The translations under genes were made by a program, and so were the position numbers. A DNA stretch of 64,000 nt from Massariosphaeria phaeospora (taxonomy: Eukaryota; Ascomycota; Dothideomycetes; Pleosporales): positions 191,001-255,000 of the forward strand of contig JAADJZ010000005.1 of the NCBI GenBank assembly GCA_011032825.1, in the 5' to 3' direction. Below are positions 21,502 through 32,430 of this stretch, in pieces (the first letter of the stretch is position 1; every line of letters begins with the position of its first letter). A model generated the notes under the pieces. The model saw nothing but the letters and a program-made list of their open reading frames with translations, did not search any database and had not been told where the DNA came from.

Positions 21502-22824
21502 TCACAGCTTGCCCCTCCGTGCGTCCACCGCTTCTCTCAGTTTCTTGATGACATCGCCGGGGTCAGCTGCGCCGAAGACAGCGCTTCCCGCAACGATGAC
21601 ATTGGCGCCGGCGTCCGCTGCCTGGTCGATGGTCTTCTCGGACAAGCCGCCGTCGACCTCAATGTGCATCTCGGGATACTTCTTGCGGAGCGCGGTGACC
21701 TTGGGCAGTTCCGACGCCATGAACGATTGGCCCCCGAAGCCGGGCTCGACTGTCATGACAAGGACCATCTACACATCGGTCAGTTATGTGCGTACTGCAT
21801 GTTTATTGCTCCTGCGGGGAATGCGAGGTCCGTCGGCTAGGGTCCGGAGAGCCACGAACAGGTACGACCAATGGGAGATATGCTTATGTTGTTTTGCTAG
21901 GCAAGGTTCCTGAAAAGTTCGCGGAAGGCGAGGGCGACAGGGCATGAGCGTTGTAGAGATTGCATGCTTAAGCGCCGCCACCGCGAGCCGCCCGTGGCCC
22001 CCAAAACCAGCCCTATAGGTCCGCTCCAGGGGGCCGGGTTCCAGGCCCACCCCATACGTTGGATTAATTACGATAGCGCTAAAGTCCGAATATCGATATG
22101 TGATAGTGTAGCGACGGAACAAAACGGAGAAACATTGGACTCACATCAGGTACCTCCTCTTTGACGGGGTTCTCCAGTATGTCCCATAACACATCGACCG
22201 GCGTTTTGGGCTTGATAGCGATGCCGGCCTGCATTCCCAGCTCGTGGATGAACCGGATCAGCTCTTTCGGCGATGTTTTGGCATCTGATGTGCCTGAGGG
22301 GCTGTCCGCGGCTGTGGAGGAAACGGCGGCCTCGTAGTGGAAGCAGTAAAGGTCACAGCCCGCTTTCTGAAAGTCTCGTACCCATCTCTTAGGCTAGATT
22401 ATCGGTGAGTCAGAGGAGTTGCCAAGGGTGTATTGAATGAAGGCGTTCTGGGAGAGACGAGGAAAGCGGACGAGTGCGGAATATGGGCGGCAAGACTGGA
22501 TTGCAGGAGGTCCGGAGTGGCGTACCTCTGCGATCATCATATGGCAGTCAAACGTACCCCTTCCGTACGCGCCACTGGGACGGTCGACATGTGGGCGGAT
22601 CTTGGTAACAACAGGGGCGCCAAACGTTATGTTGGGTACGAAGTGGCCGTCCATGATGTCGACCTAGGGGGAGGCTATTAGAGGCGATGTTTGAAACCAT
22701 GTTTTCTGACAGGCCATACATGAAGCCAGTCGGCGCCCTGGGCAATGGTCTCAAAGCATGCCTTTCCCAGCTCGGCAAAGTCGGCGGACAGGATGGACGG
22801 CGCGATGATGGCGGGGGGAGACAT
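21502..22824 (-). CDS. RPE1: Ribulose-phosphate 3-epimerase
   Basis: Interconverts ribulose 5-phosphate and xylulose 5-phosphate in the pentose phosphate pathway. Four exons fit in phase: 22720-22824, 22526-22663, 22145-22393 and 21502-21768, giving 252 residues, the usual size. Visible family motifs are SILSADF (about 11-17), the [16 protein letters not shown] catalytic stretch across the first splice junction (His35, Asp37), FDCHMM (His76), TVEPGFGGQ and EVDGGLS, covering the metal and catalytic residues of the TIM barrel. A fungal-type insertion ([13 protein letters not shown]) precedes FDCHMM. Introns 1 and 2 are 56 and 132 nt; intron 3 is unusually long at 376 nt. Confidence 0.93.
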
Positions 22825-24062
22825 GGCGGCGGCTCTGCCGTGGGCACGGGAGGCGCTGGGTGGTGTGCGATGACGCGAAGAGAGCCAATGGTGCGGGTGT
22901 GGGCTGCAATGGTGCGGATGGAGATGGGGTCAAGCCTCGCGATGGCGGCGTGGTGTTGAGGTCGGGCGAGACGCTCTGTGTGCCTGCCCCACCACCCCGC
23001 GCCGCGTCTTGGCGACGTCCGACGGTGACGGTGCAGGGCCAGATTCATGCGAACGCCGCTGTGCCTCTTCATTCACCAACACCCTCCCCCGGATCGTCCC
23101 GCGACGGCAAACAGGGTTTAGCACCTGTTTGGAACCAAACGATGGCGGCATCCCAAGTTCGCACTGGTAGTAGCCGCCGGGACGGACGCGATCTCGTGCG
23201 CCCTCGGATGGCTGCCCGCTGAATGCCCCAGCCTACCTAGATCTCGACGACGCCCGCACCTCTTCCGCAGTACTCCGCCGCATCGCTGTCCGGACAACAG
23301 CATGGCAAGCAAACGGAACTGGCCCATCTCATGGCTTTCCCTTCGCGGCGAGGCGCGGCGGTGGCAGCGTGGTGTTTTGCAGGGTGCGGCGCCGTGATTG
23401 GCCACGGCGGCACGCCTGCTCCGGCTGAAAATAGACCCCGTCGGCGCTTCGTAGAGTGGACGCCCAATCCGCATCCTTCTCCCTCCACTTGTCCGCTGCG
23501 CTGCACGCGCCCACAACCCCGAAGCGAACAGAGTGAAGACCGCCCTGGCCTCGCTGCTGGTAGACGTCGTGCAGCTGGCCAACCAGAGCGCTCGAAACGT
23601 GGTCGCCATGTCGTGGCCGTCTATGAGCCGCTATCGCCTCTCCACCTGGGCCGCTCGCATCCTCACCACTGGACAGAACGGCTCGCACTGCAGACGGCAT
23701 GCCACCGTAGCAGCAGGCCCGAGGACAGGTCGACAGCATGGCGTCTACGCGCGATATATACTGGCCTGCCTCCTGCGCTCGCGCCCATTCTGCTCTCCAT
23801 TTCTCTTCCATTCACTTCTGCCTTCCTCCCGAGTTCCCTTCATCTCCGTCTGTCTTCGTTGACCGAAGAACGCCCCCTCCATTTTTATCAACACCTGTGG
23901 ATCAGCGTGAGGGTTATTGCCCACCTAATACCATCCTTCGCGTCTTCCTGTTTATAGTAATTCTGTTCCTTCACCTCGCCAACATCCTAGCAACTCGGAT
24001 TCATCCTTACCTTTCTTAATAATAGCACGGGGGCGAAGCTCACCTCAGCCCGACTTACCAAG
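22825..24062. promoter_or_regulatory. Divergent intergenic region between RPE1 and the methyltransferase-domain gene
   Basis: About 1.2 kb between two divergently transcribed genes. Frames in it are overlapping and composition-driven, with no domain. From 23780 to 24050 the sequence is strongly C/T-rich, consistent with a 5' leader of the rightward gene. No named site seen. Confidence 0.5.
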
Positions 24063-26714
24063 ATGCCACACATACACACTACGGCAGTCTACGACCCGAC
24101 CACCGGGCTTGGCACTCTGGATCACTCCCCATATGCCGTGTCTCCGCTGGATCAGAGACATGCGCTTAATTCCATAGTCGACGACGACTCTAATATCCCC
24201 CGCTACTACTTCACGCCGCGGTTCTCGCCTACCTCATCCTATCAGCCCAGTGAAAAGTCGCCTCAAAGCTCTGAGGAGCCCCTTCCCAAAGCCCAGATAT
24301 TTGCCATGAGGCCGTCACCACTGACGCAGCTGTCATCCCGACCTTGCTCCTCGCCGTCGTATCCACTGCAGCATAGGGTTAGCCGGACCGATAGCGACTT
24401 CGATTCTCTCTACGATATCACCGACGACGAAGCAGAAGTTCCCCTACATGCCTCCGCCTCTGTCAAGCAGTTAGCGCGGACCAGCAGAAATCGATATCCA
24501 TCGCTTCTGATTCCCTCACCTTCTGCTTGGCCAACAATCGAAAAGCTACGAAGTGCAATGTCACCGGTTCCGCACACACCATCTCAATTACTTACACCAT
24601 CACGTCAAGCACTGTCCATCATCGCTTCGCATAACTTGCGAGTGCCGGGCTTGAATTCAGCTGCTCCTTCCTTGGACGGAAGCATGTCATCGGAAGAGCT
24701 GGACAAGCTCAGTTGCCCCTCGACCCCGGAAACTCAGAAACGGCAGTCCATCTCAAGTGAGGGCTCGTGGGCACCAGTGCAGCTGGACTCCCGGGCTTTG
24801 GAAACCCTCCAGCATCTTGGCCAGACTACGGATCCTCCGAACCAACATCAGATAGCGGACGTCGCCATCAAAAATGACGGAGGAGACAGCAGAAGAGGTG
24901 AAATGCAAGAAGTATCGCGACCATTCCTTGGACTTAGTATTCCTTCGCAGGTATTTCAAGGCTCGCTTGGCAACACACCCATCTCTGAACTCTCGATACC
25001 CTCACCTGGCGGATTCTTCTCCTCTCTTCAGGCATCAGCGCGACACACATGGAGCATGCCGAAGCGGGAAGACTCTGTCCCCAACACCTCTACTGCCGAG
25101 AACTTCTATGCACTGCCATGGGGCAGCCGAAGAAACACCATTGCTGAGCAGACACTCACGCTTGGTGGGTCAACGCTTGATGGACATGACGATGGTTTAC
25201 CTACTTCGCGACCGGTACCGCTTGGTGATATTGACGAGGTAGTGGAGGTCAAGGAGATCAACCCAAGCAAAACCATCTTTCAGTATAGCCAGAAGTACAG
25301 CGCTGAGCTGCAGAAGCTATCGACGGTCAATCTTGAACGGACTGGTCACTGGCTAGAAGAACAAGATGAGCTACAGGCCGCGCTTCGGGAAATGAATGAC
25401 ATAAGCTCACCAAGTCTGTCAAGCAGTTCACACAGTCGGGGCAACTCGATAGACAAAGTGGTCATAAAAAAGTCGGTCACATTCGCAGAAGACCCAATCA
25501 AATCGCCGACTGCAGAGCCTGAGACTAAGAAGATCACCACATATGTTCAAGGGTTTCAGTATCTTCGACAACGCAGCCGACAGAGCGATCCGTACATCCA
25601 TCGGCAGACGAGAGCCGAGGCAATGCATGTGCAGCGACGATGCAACCCAAAGGCCCATCGAGATCAGTTACTTGGTAGATACGAACTCACGAATCCAGTA
25701 CGGCCAGCGCCGCCGCGCCCCGTGTCGGAGTTTTATGTCGATGACCCGACTGTGTTAAAAGAAAGGATAGCACGTGCGCAGATGGAACGCCAAGCGCTTG
25801 ACCAGATATTACCGATCGTATGGGTCCTTCAGGCAATGAGGCAACTGAACGGTGGCAGACTCCTCAGTAAGCCAGCCAGTAGATGCGTCACGCGGACTCG
25901 CGCCCCACGGATACTTGACGTTGGGGGCCTACCAACCAACGATTGGGCATGGCAATTGGCTTTCGACTACAAATATTCGACGGTAACGACAGTATATACA
26001 GCCGGTCACGATCTCACCACCAACGTCAGCGGTCCGGAAAACCACAAGCAGATGACAGTACCTAACCTCTGGACGCTACCGTTCCCTAGCGGTCACTTCG
26101 ATGTTGTCTCAGCACGTACGCTCTATGAACTACTCAAGACGGACAAGCCCTTAGGCCGCTCAAAGGATGAGTACGATCTTTGTCTCAGAGAATGCTTCCG
26201 TTGCCTCAAACCAGGAGGTATTCTTGAGTTCACTCTACTGGACGCCGACATCATACACGCGGGTCAGCATGCCCAAGCCATGGGTGTTCAGTTTGGCTTC
26301 AATCTCAAGACACGAGGTTACGACCCCGCTCCCACCAAATCATTCGTTCCGCGCCTCCGCAAGGCTGGCTTCCAGGACGTGCGGCGAATGTGGATGGTGC
26401 TACCAATGGGAAAAACGGCGGCGAATTGGAAAGACACGCTTCCGGTTGGCGCGGGTCTCAAGCAAGAAGAGCGCAGTATCGCTCCCGACGGGCAGATCGA
26501 GGTTGCTGCCGCGCCGGTGTTCGGAACAACGAAAGACGCAGCGCTCATGACGGGCATCGTGGGCAGCTGGGCGTGGGAGAAGTGGTTGCTGAGATTGCAG
26601 GTCGAGATGGGGAAAGAGGAGGACAAGCTGCTTGAGGGCGTGGTGCAGGTGTTGGAGGAGGGCGCGAGAGAAGGCTCGGGTTGGAGGTACCTGACGGGTT
26701 ATGCGCGCAAGTGA
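24063..26714 (+). CDS. Large protein with C-terminal SAM-dependent methyltransferase domain
   Basis: 883 residues in one exon. Residues 1-600 are Ser/Pro-rich and probably disordered. From about 615 a class I methyltransferase fold is visible: motif I RILDVGGLP, a post-I acidic region, then LPFPSGHFDVVSARTL and a motif-III-like LKPGGILEFTLLDAD. Instead of the classical GxGxG, motif I reads DVGGLPTN, a variation seen in fungal proteins of this architecture. The substrate cannot be told from sequence. The start at 24063 follows a long C/T-rich leader, and no splice signals are needed. Likely a lineage-restricted regulator or enzyme; function unknown. Confidence 0.75.
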   Translation: MPHIHTTAVYDPTTGLGTLDHSPYAVSPLDQRHALNSIVDDDSNIPRYYFTPRFSPTSSYQPSEKSPQSSEEPLPKAQIFAMRPSPLTQLSSRPCSSPSYPLQHRVSRTDSDFDSLYDITDDEAEVPLHASASVKQLARTSRNRYPSLLIPSPSAWPTIEKLRSAMSPVPHTPSQLLTPSRQALSIIASHNLRVPGLNSAAPSLDGSMSSEELDKLSCPSTPETQKRQSISSEGSWAPVQLDSRALETLQHLGQTTDPPNQHQIADVAIKNDGGDSRRGEMQEVSRPFLGLSIPSQVFQGSLGNTPISELSIPSPGGFFSSLQASARHTWSMPKREDSVPNTSTAENFYALPWGSRRNTIAEQTLTLGGSTLDGHDDGLPTSRPVPLGDIDEVVEVKEINPSKTIFQYSQKYSAELQKLSTVNLERTGHWLEEQDELQAALREMNDISSPSLSSSSHSRGNSIDKVVIKKSVTFAEDPIKSPTAEPETKKITTYVQGFQYLRQRSRQSDPYIHRQTRAEAMHVQRRCNPKAHRDQLLGRYELTNPVRPAPPRPVSEFYVDDPTVLKERIARAQMERQALDQILPIVWVLQAMRQLNGGRLLSKPASRCVTRTRAPRILDVGGLPTNDWAWQLAFDYKYSTVTTVYTAGHDLTTNVSGPENHKQMTVPNLWTLPFPSGHFDVVSARTLYELLKTDKPLGRSKDEYDLCLRECFRCLKPGGILEFTLLDADIIHAGQHAQAMGVQFGFNLKTRGYDPAPTKSFVPRLRKAGFQDVRRMWMVLPMGKTAANWKDTLPVGAGLKQEERSIAPDGQIEVAAAPVFGTTKDAALMTGIVGSWAWEKWLLRLQVEMGKEEDKLLEGVVQVLEEGAREGSGWRYLTGYARK

Positions 26715-27169
26715 TGGATGCATCATGTTGATAGACAATGGGGGTCAATTTGGAATTGCGTCTTTGGCATAGCGTGGTGTTTGGCGGCTTTGGCTCGATG
26801 GGCAATAGCATAGCATCGTTGTTTACGTAGATATACCATGAGAAGCAGTCTCATCTGTTGTTGGGAAACAAAGCGAATATACCACTCAACCTATGCCAAT
26901 CGTCTCCTGACTTAATGCTCAAGATCTCCTCGCCTGCCTGAACTGCTTGAAATGATAGCCCTGGTTTTGCCAGACCTGGAGCCTTACGTAATGATACCAA
27001 TACGTCAAATTGCTTGGCGGCGGGCCTGAACCTCCGCCCGAACCCCACCCGGTCAGAGCTCGTCCGATTCCGACCTCAACTCTCAAGCTTCCCTTCTCGC
27101 ACCCGTCACACAACTAAATCGGCGTACCACACACCGGATACCCTCCTTCGGTTCTTCCTATCTGCAACC
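26715..27169. other. Intergenic region upstream of LSM2
   Basis: Nothing coding recognised. The last 100 bases are C/T-rich and end directly at the LSM2 ATG. Confidence 0.5.
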
Positions 27170-27922
27170 ATGCTGTTCTTCAGGTACGTACACGGGTGTT
27201 TTTTCGCGTTGTTGCCGGGGCTGGCATGGCGGTGCGCTGGGGAAACGTCCGCGGAGGGCGCGTTATGGGACGGTGGGTGAGGGGTGCTGGAGGTTGGGTA
27301 GTGAGGTGGGGGACGCTGAAACAAGAGGATACAGGAACAGAGTAGGATATCTGGGTCGAGGACAAGGGAGAGTGGGTTGTCTGGTTGCAATCGCGAACGA
27401 GGAGCCTTTTGAGCGTCGGCGCGCTCTCTCTCTCTCGCATCTGGATATACACCTCAATGTTCTCGCTACCTACGCTACGACAACTCCTGGAACCACTTCT
27501 CGAATTTCTGGCACGGGTTGAAAGTCCTAGAACGAAGGCGCTGACTCGATACCCCAGCTTCTTCAAAACGCTCGTCGAACACGAAATCACAGTCGAACTC
27601 AAGAACGAAGTCTGCATCCGCGGCACGCTGAAAAGCGTCGACCAGTATCTCAATATCAAGTTGGACAATGCGTCGGCGACGGACGAGCTTCGGTGGCCGC
27701 ATCTGGTACATATACCCCAATTGGATCTACACCCAGTGCAAATGTGCCTTGTTGGGAGATACCGAGGGCTAACTTGCGCCTCAACAGTCATCAACTCGAG
27801 ACATGTTCATCCGCGGTTCCGTCGTTCGCTATGTACACCTCCCACAAAGCGCAGTCGATACCTCCCTACTAGAAGACGCAACGAGGCGCGAGGCCGAAGC
27901 CGCGAAGAACAAGGCGAAGTGA
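27170..27922 (+). CDS. LSM2: U6 snRNA-associated Sm-like protein LSm2
   Basis: Three exons: 27170-27183 (ATG and MLFF only), 27558-27705 and 27788-27922, giving 98 residues. The spliced protein begins MLFFSFFKTLV and carries Sm1 (ITVELKN, then IRGTL and DQYLNIKL) and Sm2 (MFIRGSVVRYVHLP). LSm2 is part of the Lsm2-8 ring on U6 snRNA and of the cytoplasmic Lsm1-7 ring in mRNA decay. Donors are GTACGT and GTACAT, acceptors CCCCAG and AACAG; all phases agree. Intron 1 is 374 nt, far longer than others here except RPE1 intron 3. Because the first exon is 14 nt, simple frame scans miss the true start. Confidence 0.93.
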
Positions 27923-28863
27923 GGGATCAAGGGCTTGGATAGTGAATCGGCGTGCTGTCATTCGATGTCGTTTGCATCATACACGGAGAAAAGCCTGGTG
28001 TCAGGCCAATCAGCCTGTCAGCATGCCGAAGAAAGGCTCATAGGGCAGCGAGGGGTATGGCCCATGGCTAAGAAAACTACTGGTCAAAAGCAGCAGAACA
28101 AGCCTAGATGATACTCTGGTGATATAGCTTGCTAGAAGAGCTTAAATATACCCCAACGGAATGAGCATTGGTTTGGTCTCCAGACTCCTCTCTTACTTTT
28201 CGCCTCACCTCTTTCCTTCCAGCGTTGTGCACTTTTTGCTCAGTTCGGCCTCTTTAATTGGCAGTAAGTAAGTAAATGGTTTCGGAGTGAAATCTCACTT
28301 GGTTCCGCGACACATTGACCCGGTTGCACTGCACGAGCCGGTTCCGGACCTAGATCACATGACAGCAGCCATCAAAACAATGGATGCCTAACGTATGTAT
28401 TAAACGTCGTAGTGACGTGACGTCAATTCCCTTTTCTCTTTCGTCTCTCACTCGTCATCCCCCCGCAATACCTCGTAACGGGGTCCCTCGACTGCCATAT
28501 CAGGCAAGCGTACCGTTCTTCTCACCCTCTCGTCTTCACTCCGCCTTGAGCACCCGACTAACCGCGTTGCGGCGCGACGTGCCTGCTGCCTGGGCTTGTT
28601 TACCCCGTGCACACACGTGCCCAAGCTTGGTCCACTATCGTCGCCACCGCCCCGACGCATTTTCCTCGCTTGGCCCACCCTGCGACTCCCTTCCCTGCCC
28701 CATCCACGCACCCACGCACCCACGCACCCACGCACCCACGCACCCACGTGGCGAATTCCCCGCACACGAAATTGCTAACGCTCACGCCCACGCACGCCCA
28801 CGCGATACGGATCGGTCCGTCGAACACGCTACGAGTCAACTCAACTCGCTTTCTTCTGCCAGG
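27923..28863. other. Intergenic region and 5' leader with octamer repeat
   Basis: No gene recognised. 28400-28860 is C-rich and pyrimidine-biased, probably the promoter and leader of the membrane-protein gene at 28864; it includes the octamer repeat at 28704-28749. Confidence 0.5.
28704..28749. repeat. Tandem octamer repeat (CCCACGCA)n
   Basis: Five to six uninterrupted copies of CCCACGCA, followed by related GCCCACGCA blocks to about 28802. Lies in the likely leader of the downstream gene. Confidence 0.9.
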
Positions 28864-30214
28864 ATGAGTTCCGGAGGTAATCGCACCGCCGAGGCCAGGG
28901 AGACTGCGGCTGCGAAGCATACTGCGGTTGTTGTGTACGCAGCGGGCATGGGTCGTACTGCGAGCATGGGTCGTACTGCGAGCAATGGTTCCCGCCCTAC
29001 GATCGCTGGTACTACTGGTCTTGTCATGGGTCCGAGTAGGATGCCTGCCAACTCTTCTACTACTCTGGTCTCGTCGAGCAACGCTTCTGTCACGATGTCG
29101 ACTAAGCTGAGCTCTTACCCCGCCTTCGCCACGTCTCTCATGATGGGTACTCCGACTACGCTCTCGACTCGCTTTGTCTTTGCACCGAGCGCTGGTCAGG
29201 GCGATGTCAGCGGCTCATCTGTCCCAACGGCAATTGAAGAGGCCCCTTGTAAGAATTTCGACGCAGAGCTTGCGAGGACTTGAGGCTGACAGCAGAGTAG
29301 TCGACGGCGTTCCGGCACCTGCCATGAAGACTACCGAAGACCCTGGTCTGGGCCGTACGACTAACCACGATGCATCCTGTCTTAGGCTTCCAAACTAACC
29401 GTAACATAGTCGTTCTGCCTACCACCTCTGCCAAAGGAGCCGATGGTCTAGTTACGTCGGTGTACATGAACTGCGACCACTTGAGTACGGCTTCCCGCCT
29501 CCGCGGTATCACATACCTCATGCCAAGCCGAGCCATATGCAAACCAAGCCAAAACTTCTGCTGACATATACCCCTCCTCCTACAGCGACTATAGTCATAG
29601 AGTCCAGCATGATTACCAACCGTGTCTCCACCGGTCTCTGCGCTGCCGAGGCCATGGGCACTTCCATCCCAGTTGGCCCCCCCGACCACGACGCCACCTC
29701 CAAGCTCGGCCCCGACCAAGCCATGGCCGACGCCGCCGCCGCAAACACCAAGGGCTTCGAAGTCCCCGTCATCATCACCACGTGCTTCGTCATCGCCGCA
29801 GCCTTCACCATCGCCATCTACCTCTTCCAGCGCAAGTACTGCAGCAGCGCCGCCAAGGACAAGGACAAGCACAAGACCCACGACCAGCCCCTGAACTCCA
29901 TGTCGTCTGCGCAGTCTTCAACCAAGTCCGGCAAGAGCGGCTCCGGCTCGCCCGGCGGCAGCCCGTCGTCGCTCAACCTCAACGGCATGACATTCCGCGT
30001 CGCGCTGCCCGAGTGGGGCGACGACGAGCTCGACAGGGAGAGCGACACGTTCCCGTACCAGGGTCCTCATGATGGCGGCAGCGCGGGCTCGGGCTCCGGC
30101 TCGCAGGCGTGGCGCTCGGGCAATTTGACGGTTGTCACGGCTGGATGCGGCGCGGACGACAAGGACAAGGGCGACGCGGAGGAGAAGAAGCCGTGGCTGA
30201 GCATGTTCGACTAG
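28864..30214 (+). CDS. Single-pass membrane protein with Ser/Thr-rich outer part (four-exon model)
   Basis: My model joins 28864-29248, 29301-29354, 29410-29505 and 29586-30214 (387 residues). Introns are 29249-29300 (GTAAGA, branch CTGAC; acceptor 29297 also possible), 29355-29409 (GTACGA, branch CTAAC, CATAG) and 29506-29585 (GTATCA, branch CTGAC, CTACAG); all phases agree. The N-terminal two thirds are rich in Ser, Thr and Ala and include a duplicated GRTAS. One hydrophobic span (VPVIITTCFVIAAAFTIAIY) is followed by a basic stop-transfer and a tail rich in Gly, Ser and Lys. This is the layout of Mid2/Wsc-like surface sensors, but no clear signal peptide is present, so exon 1 is the least certain part. 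Confidence 0.55.
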
Positions 30215-30752
30215 CGGTCGCTGCTGAACTGCGCTGCTACATTACGATGCTCCTGCTTCTGGTCTGAAACCCAGTCTGTCTCTTTGAGGTTCGCCTTCTA
30301 GAGCGGATCTGAGCTGAACTGAACTGAGCTGCGCTGAGCTGTGGCTCTGGTACTTGATTACGGCGTACTGGCTGGAGGGTTCTATGATTACGTACGGTAT
30401 GCCTTATGCTGGCTACTTGACACGTACGATAAGGCGATCTTGACGCCGCGAAACGGATGGGTTATTTACATGGGCTGTTTTGCTGATTACGTGACGTGAC
30501 GTGACATGTGAACTGAACTGTGTGCGGTGTCCGCGGACCTTTGTAACACTACGTTGTGGTGGGCCTGGAGCGATTCACTCTTTCTTTCTTCCTTGCTTTT
30601 GGAGTGAATACGACTGGGTTGGAGCAACACTGCAGACGTTTCCAGTTCAACTTTACCTCGATCTCATCCACCTCACCACCCACCACCACCGCACAATCCG
30701 CCCGCCCGCCCAGCTCAGCACGCCGCCAACCTTCCCACCACTATATCCCATC
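30215..30752. other. Intergenic region with short CTGAGCTG-type repeat
   Basis: No gene. 30308-30341 repeats (GAACTGAGCTG)-like words; 30490-30515 repeats ACGTGACGTGAC. The end is C-rich and leads to the next small gene. Confidence 0.5.
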
Positions 30753-31035
30753 ATGTCCCTATCACCACCCCTCGAAGCCCCCGCCCTCCACCTCGCCACC
30801 AACCTCAACATCCAATTCGGCCCCGGCCCCGCATTCAACCTCGCGCTCGGCCGCCTCCTTTCTGATCTGCATGACGGTGTACATGGCGCCTGTGTTCTTC
30901 CGCGTTTGGCCTGGTTTGGTGTGGATTGCGTGTGCGGTGTGCACGGTGGGGATTTGGGGGCTGTGGGAGTGGGTCAATGGGGTGGCGAGGAAGTGCGGGG
31001 TGGGGAAGGAGAAGGGGGTGAGGTGGATGGTTTGA
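30753..31035 (+). pseudogene. Decayed small membrane protein
   Basis: An ATG at 30753 starts a short frame (MSLSPPLEAPAL) that becomes Gly-rich and non-hydrophobic after about 40 codons. In a second frame, from about 30845 to the stop at 31033-31035, there is a clear membrane segment (YMAPVFFRVWPGLVWIACAV) followed by LWEWVN and a basic end, like the EWVN-basic junction of the 16.6-kb gene. The frames cross around 30835-30870 and no intron fits. An ATG at 30871 alone would give 54 residues. I infer a relative of the neighbouring small membrane genes with one frame change. Confidence 0.45.
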
Positions 31036-31277
31036 ATGAGGGGGGGAGAGAGGGAAGGGGGTGTATGGGGGACTGAGGGGTTGGTGGAGGTTTGGCGATC
31101 GGGCGGCTGTGGGGCTGGAATGGATTTGGTGCGCTTGGTCTGTTTTGCTGGGTACGCTGGACCTACCCATCCATTCACTCACACTAACCCTCCTACAGCA
31201 CACAACACCCACACATTTATAAACCCGCCCAACCACCCACGCAAGTCAACACCACCTGCGCAACCAACACATCAACC

Positions 31278-31499
31278 ATGTGGACCACCTCCTTAGCCGC
31301 ATTCCGCGCCGCCTTCCGCCTCACCTGGCTGTGCACCTTATTCCTCTTTTACCTCGCCACGATTTTCTGCTTTGGCCGTCAGTACTATACTGTGATGGCT
31401 CTAACTACGATTTGCGTCGGCATTGGCGGCGAGATGTGCCTGGTGTTTCTGTTTCTTGAGAAAGTTGAGAAGGAAAAGGAGGACAAATATGTGGTTTAA
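31278..31499 (+). CDS. Small two-pass membrane protein
   Basis: 73 residues, ATG in context CAACCATGTGG. Two hydrophobic segments (about 10-30 and 36-60) and a charged Lys/Glu end. It lacks the AMQ motif of its larger neighbours but shares size class, orientation and the ACA/CCA-rich leader with them. Function unknown. Confidence 0.5.
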   Translation: MWTTSLAAFRAAFRLTWLCTLFLFYLATIFCFGRQYYTVMALTTICVGIGGEMCLVFLFLEKVEKEKEDKYVV

Positions 31500-31857
31500 T
31501 GGCTCCTTGCAGAGACTTGGTATGACTTCGGATTGATCAAAGGGCCTCTGAATAGCGTTGGATAAGGCACAAAGGCGTTTTGGGAGTGGATATGATAGGT
31601 CACGTGGGTGTGGGGACACCAGACACCGTATCAGTCTAAATTCACCAACGCTTACGACTGGCTTTCACTACAACCATGGCGTATTACGCATCGAATTTTA
31701 CATCATTGACATTAACACTACGCAATCTCACCACTAACCCACCCTTTCCTATCCCCGATTTCCACCACCAAATCCAAAATTCAAACACCCACTCAACCAC
31801 CAAAACCTCACACCAACACACATCCCTCCATCCCTCATACTCCCACTCGCCGCCAGG

Positions 31858-32103
31858 ATGTCCCGCAACCCGCCCCATCAACCAACCCTGCACGCAGCTT
31901 TACTGTGCATGTACCTCTTCGCCGCTACCGCTTACATCGTGGTGTTGGTCAACAACGTTATGCGTGGAAAACCCATGAATCACCAACTCATCGGAATATT
32001 CGCTGGAACGACGATGGTATTTGTGGGGGGCAAGTTATCAGGCATCTGGCTGGAGAGATGGGTGGATAGGACGATAATGAGGCGGGATGGGGATGTGGTG
32101 TGA
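31858..32103 (+). CDS. Small two-pass membrane protein
   Basis: 81 residues. Hydrophobic spans at about 12-33 and 45-62 are followed by a short basic end (ERWVDRTIMRRDG) resembling the basic linker after the membrane part in the larger relatives at 18025 and 32431, but the protein stops before any AMQ motif. Possibly a naturally short or truncated member. Function unknown. Confidence 0.5.
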   Translation: MSRNPPHQPTLHAALLCMYLFAATAYIVVLVNNVMRGKPMNHQLIGIFAGTTMVFVGGKLSGIWLERWVDRTIMRRDGDVV

Positions 32104-32430
32104 TGAGGGGGTGGATGGAGGGGCTTGGAGGGATCCAAGATGGGGTGAGATTGGGGCCAGCGTGGTGTATCTCTGCGGCACAATGCCTGTTCTCGTGCTG
32201 CTCATTCCAACGCTCTGTCGTAGGATGATGTTCGGACATTGTGAAAACACATTTGCAGCCGTGTGACTCGTGAGTGCACGAAGAAACGCCTCTCTCTTCA
32301 TCGTCTTAGAAATAAATATAACTCCCTTGTTCTCCCGGCTAGCTAGTACACGCTCCCCTATCTATCCTCCACCATGACCCCGCTCCAAGCCCTCCGCCTC
32401 CTCACTCGCCAGTTCTAGAACCACTTTAAC
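32104..32430. other. Short intergenic region carrying an upstream ORF
   Basis: No gene other than the 14-codon frame at 32374-32418. Sequence near 32310-32330 (AATAAATATAACTCCC) is a possible TATA region for the gene at 32431. Confidence 0.45.
32374..32418 (+). promoter_or_regulatory. In-frame upstream ORF duplicating the next gene's start
   Basis: ATG to TAG encodes 14 residues, MTPLQALRLLTRQF. The real gene 57 bases downstream, in the same frame, begins MTPLQALHILAL. The DNA around both ATGs is nearly identical for over 20 bases, so this is a partial duplication of the start region that now acts as an upstream ORF. Confidence 0.7.

Noticed and set aside
23118..23957. Overlapping frames on both strands of 160-208 codons
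   Set aside because: GC-rich promoter region; Arg/Ala/Pro-rich translations in several frames at once indicate composition effects.
27180..27794. Minus-strand frame of 204 codons over LSM2
   Set aside because: Antisense to a secure spliced gene; no family match.
28704..28802. CRISPR-like short repeat array
   Set aside because: Repeats are contiguous without unique spacers and the genome is eukaryotic.
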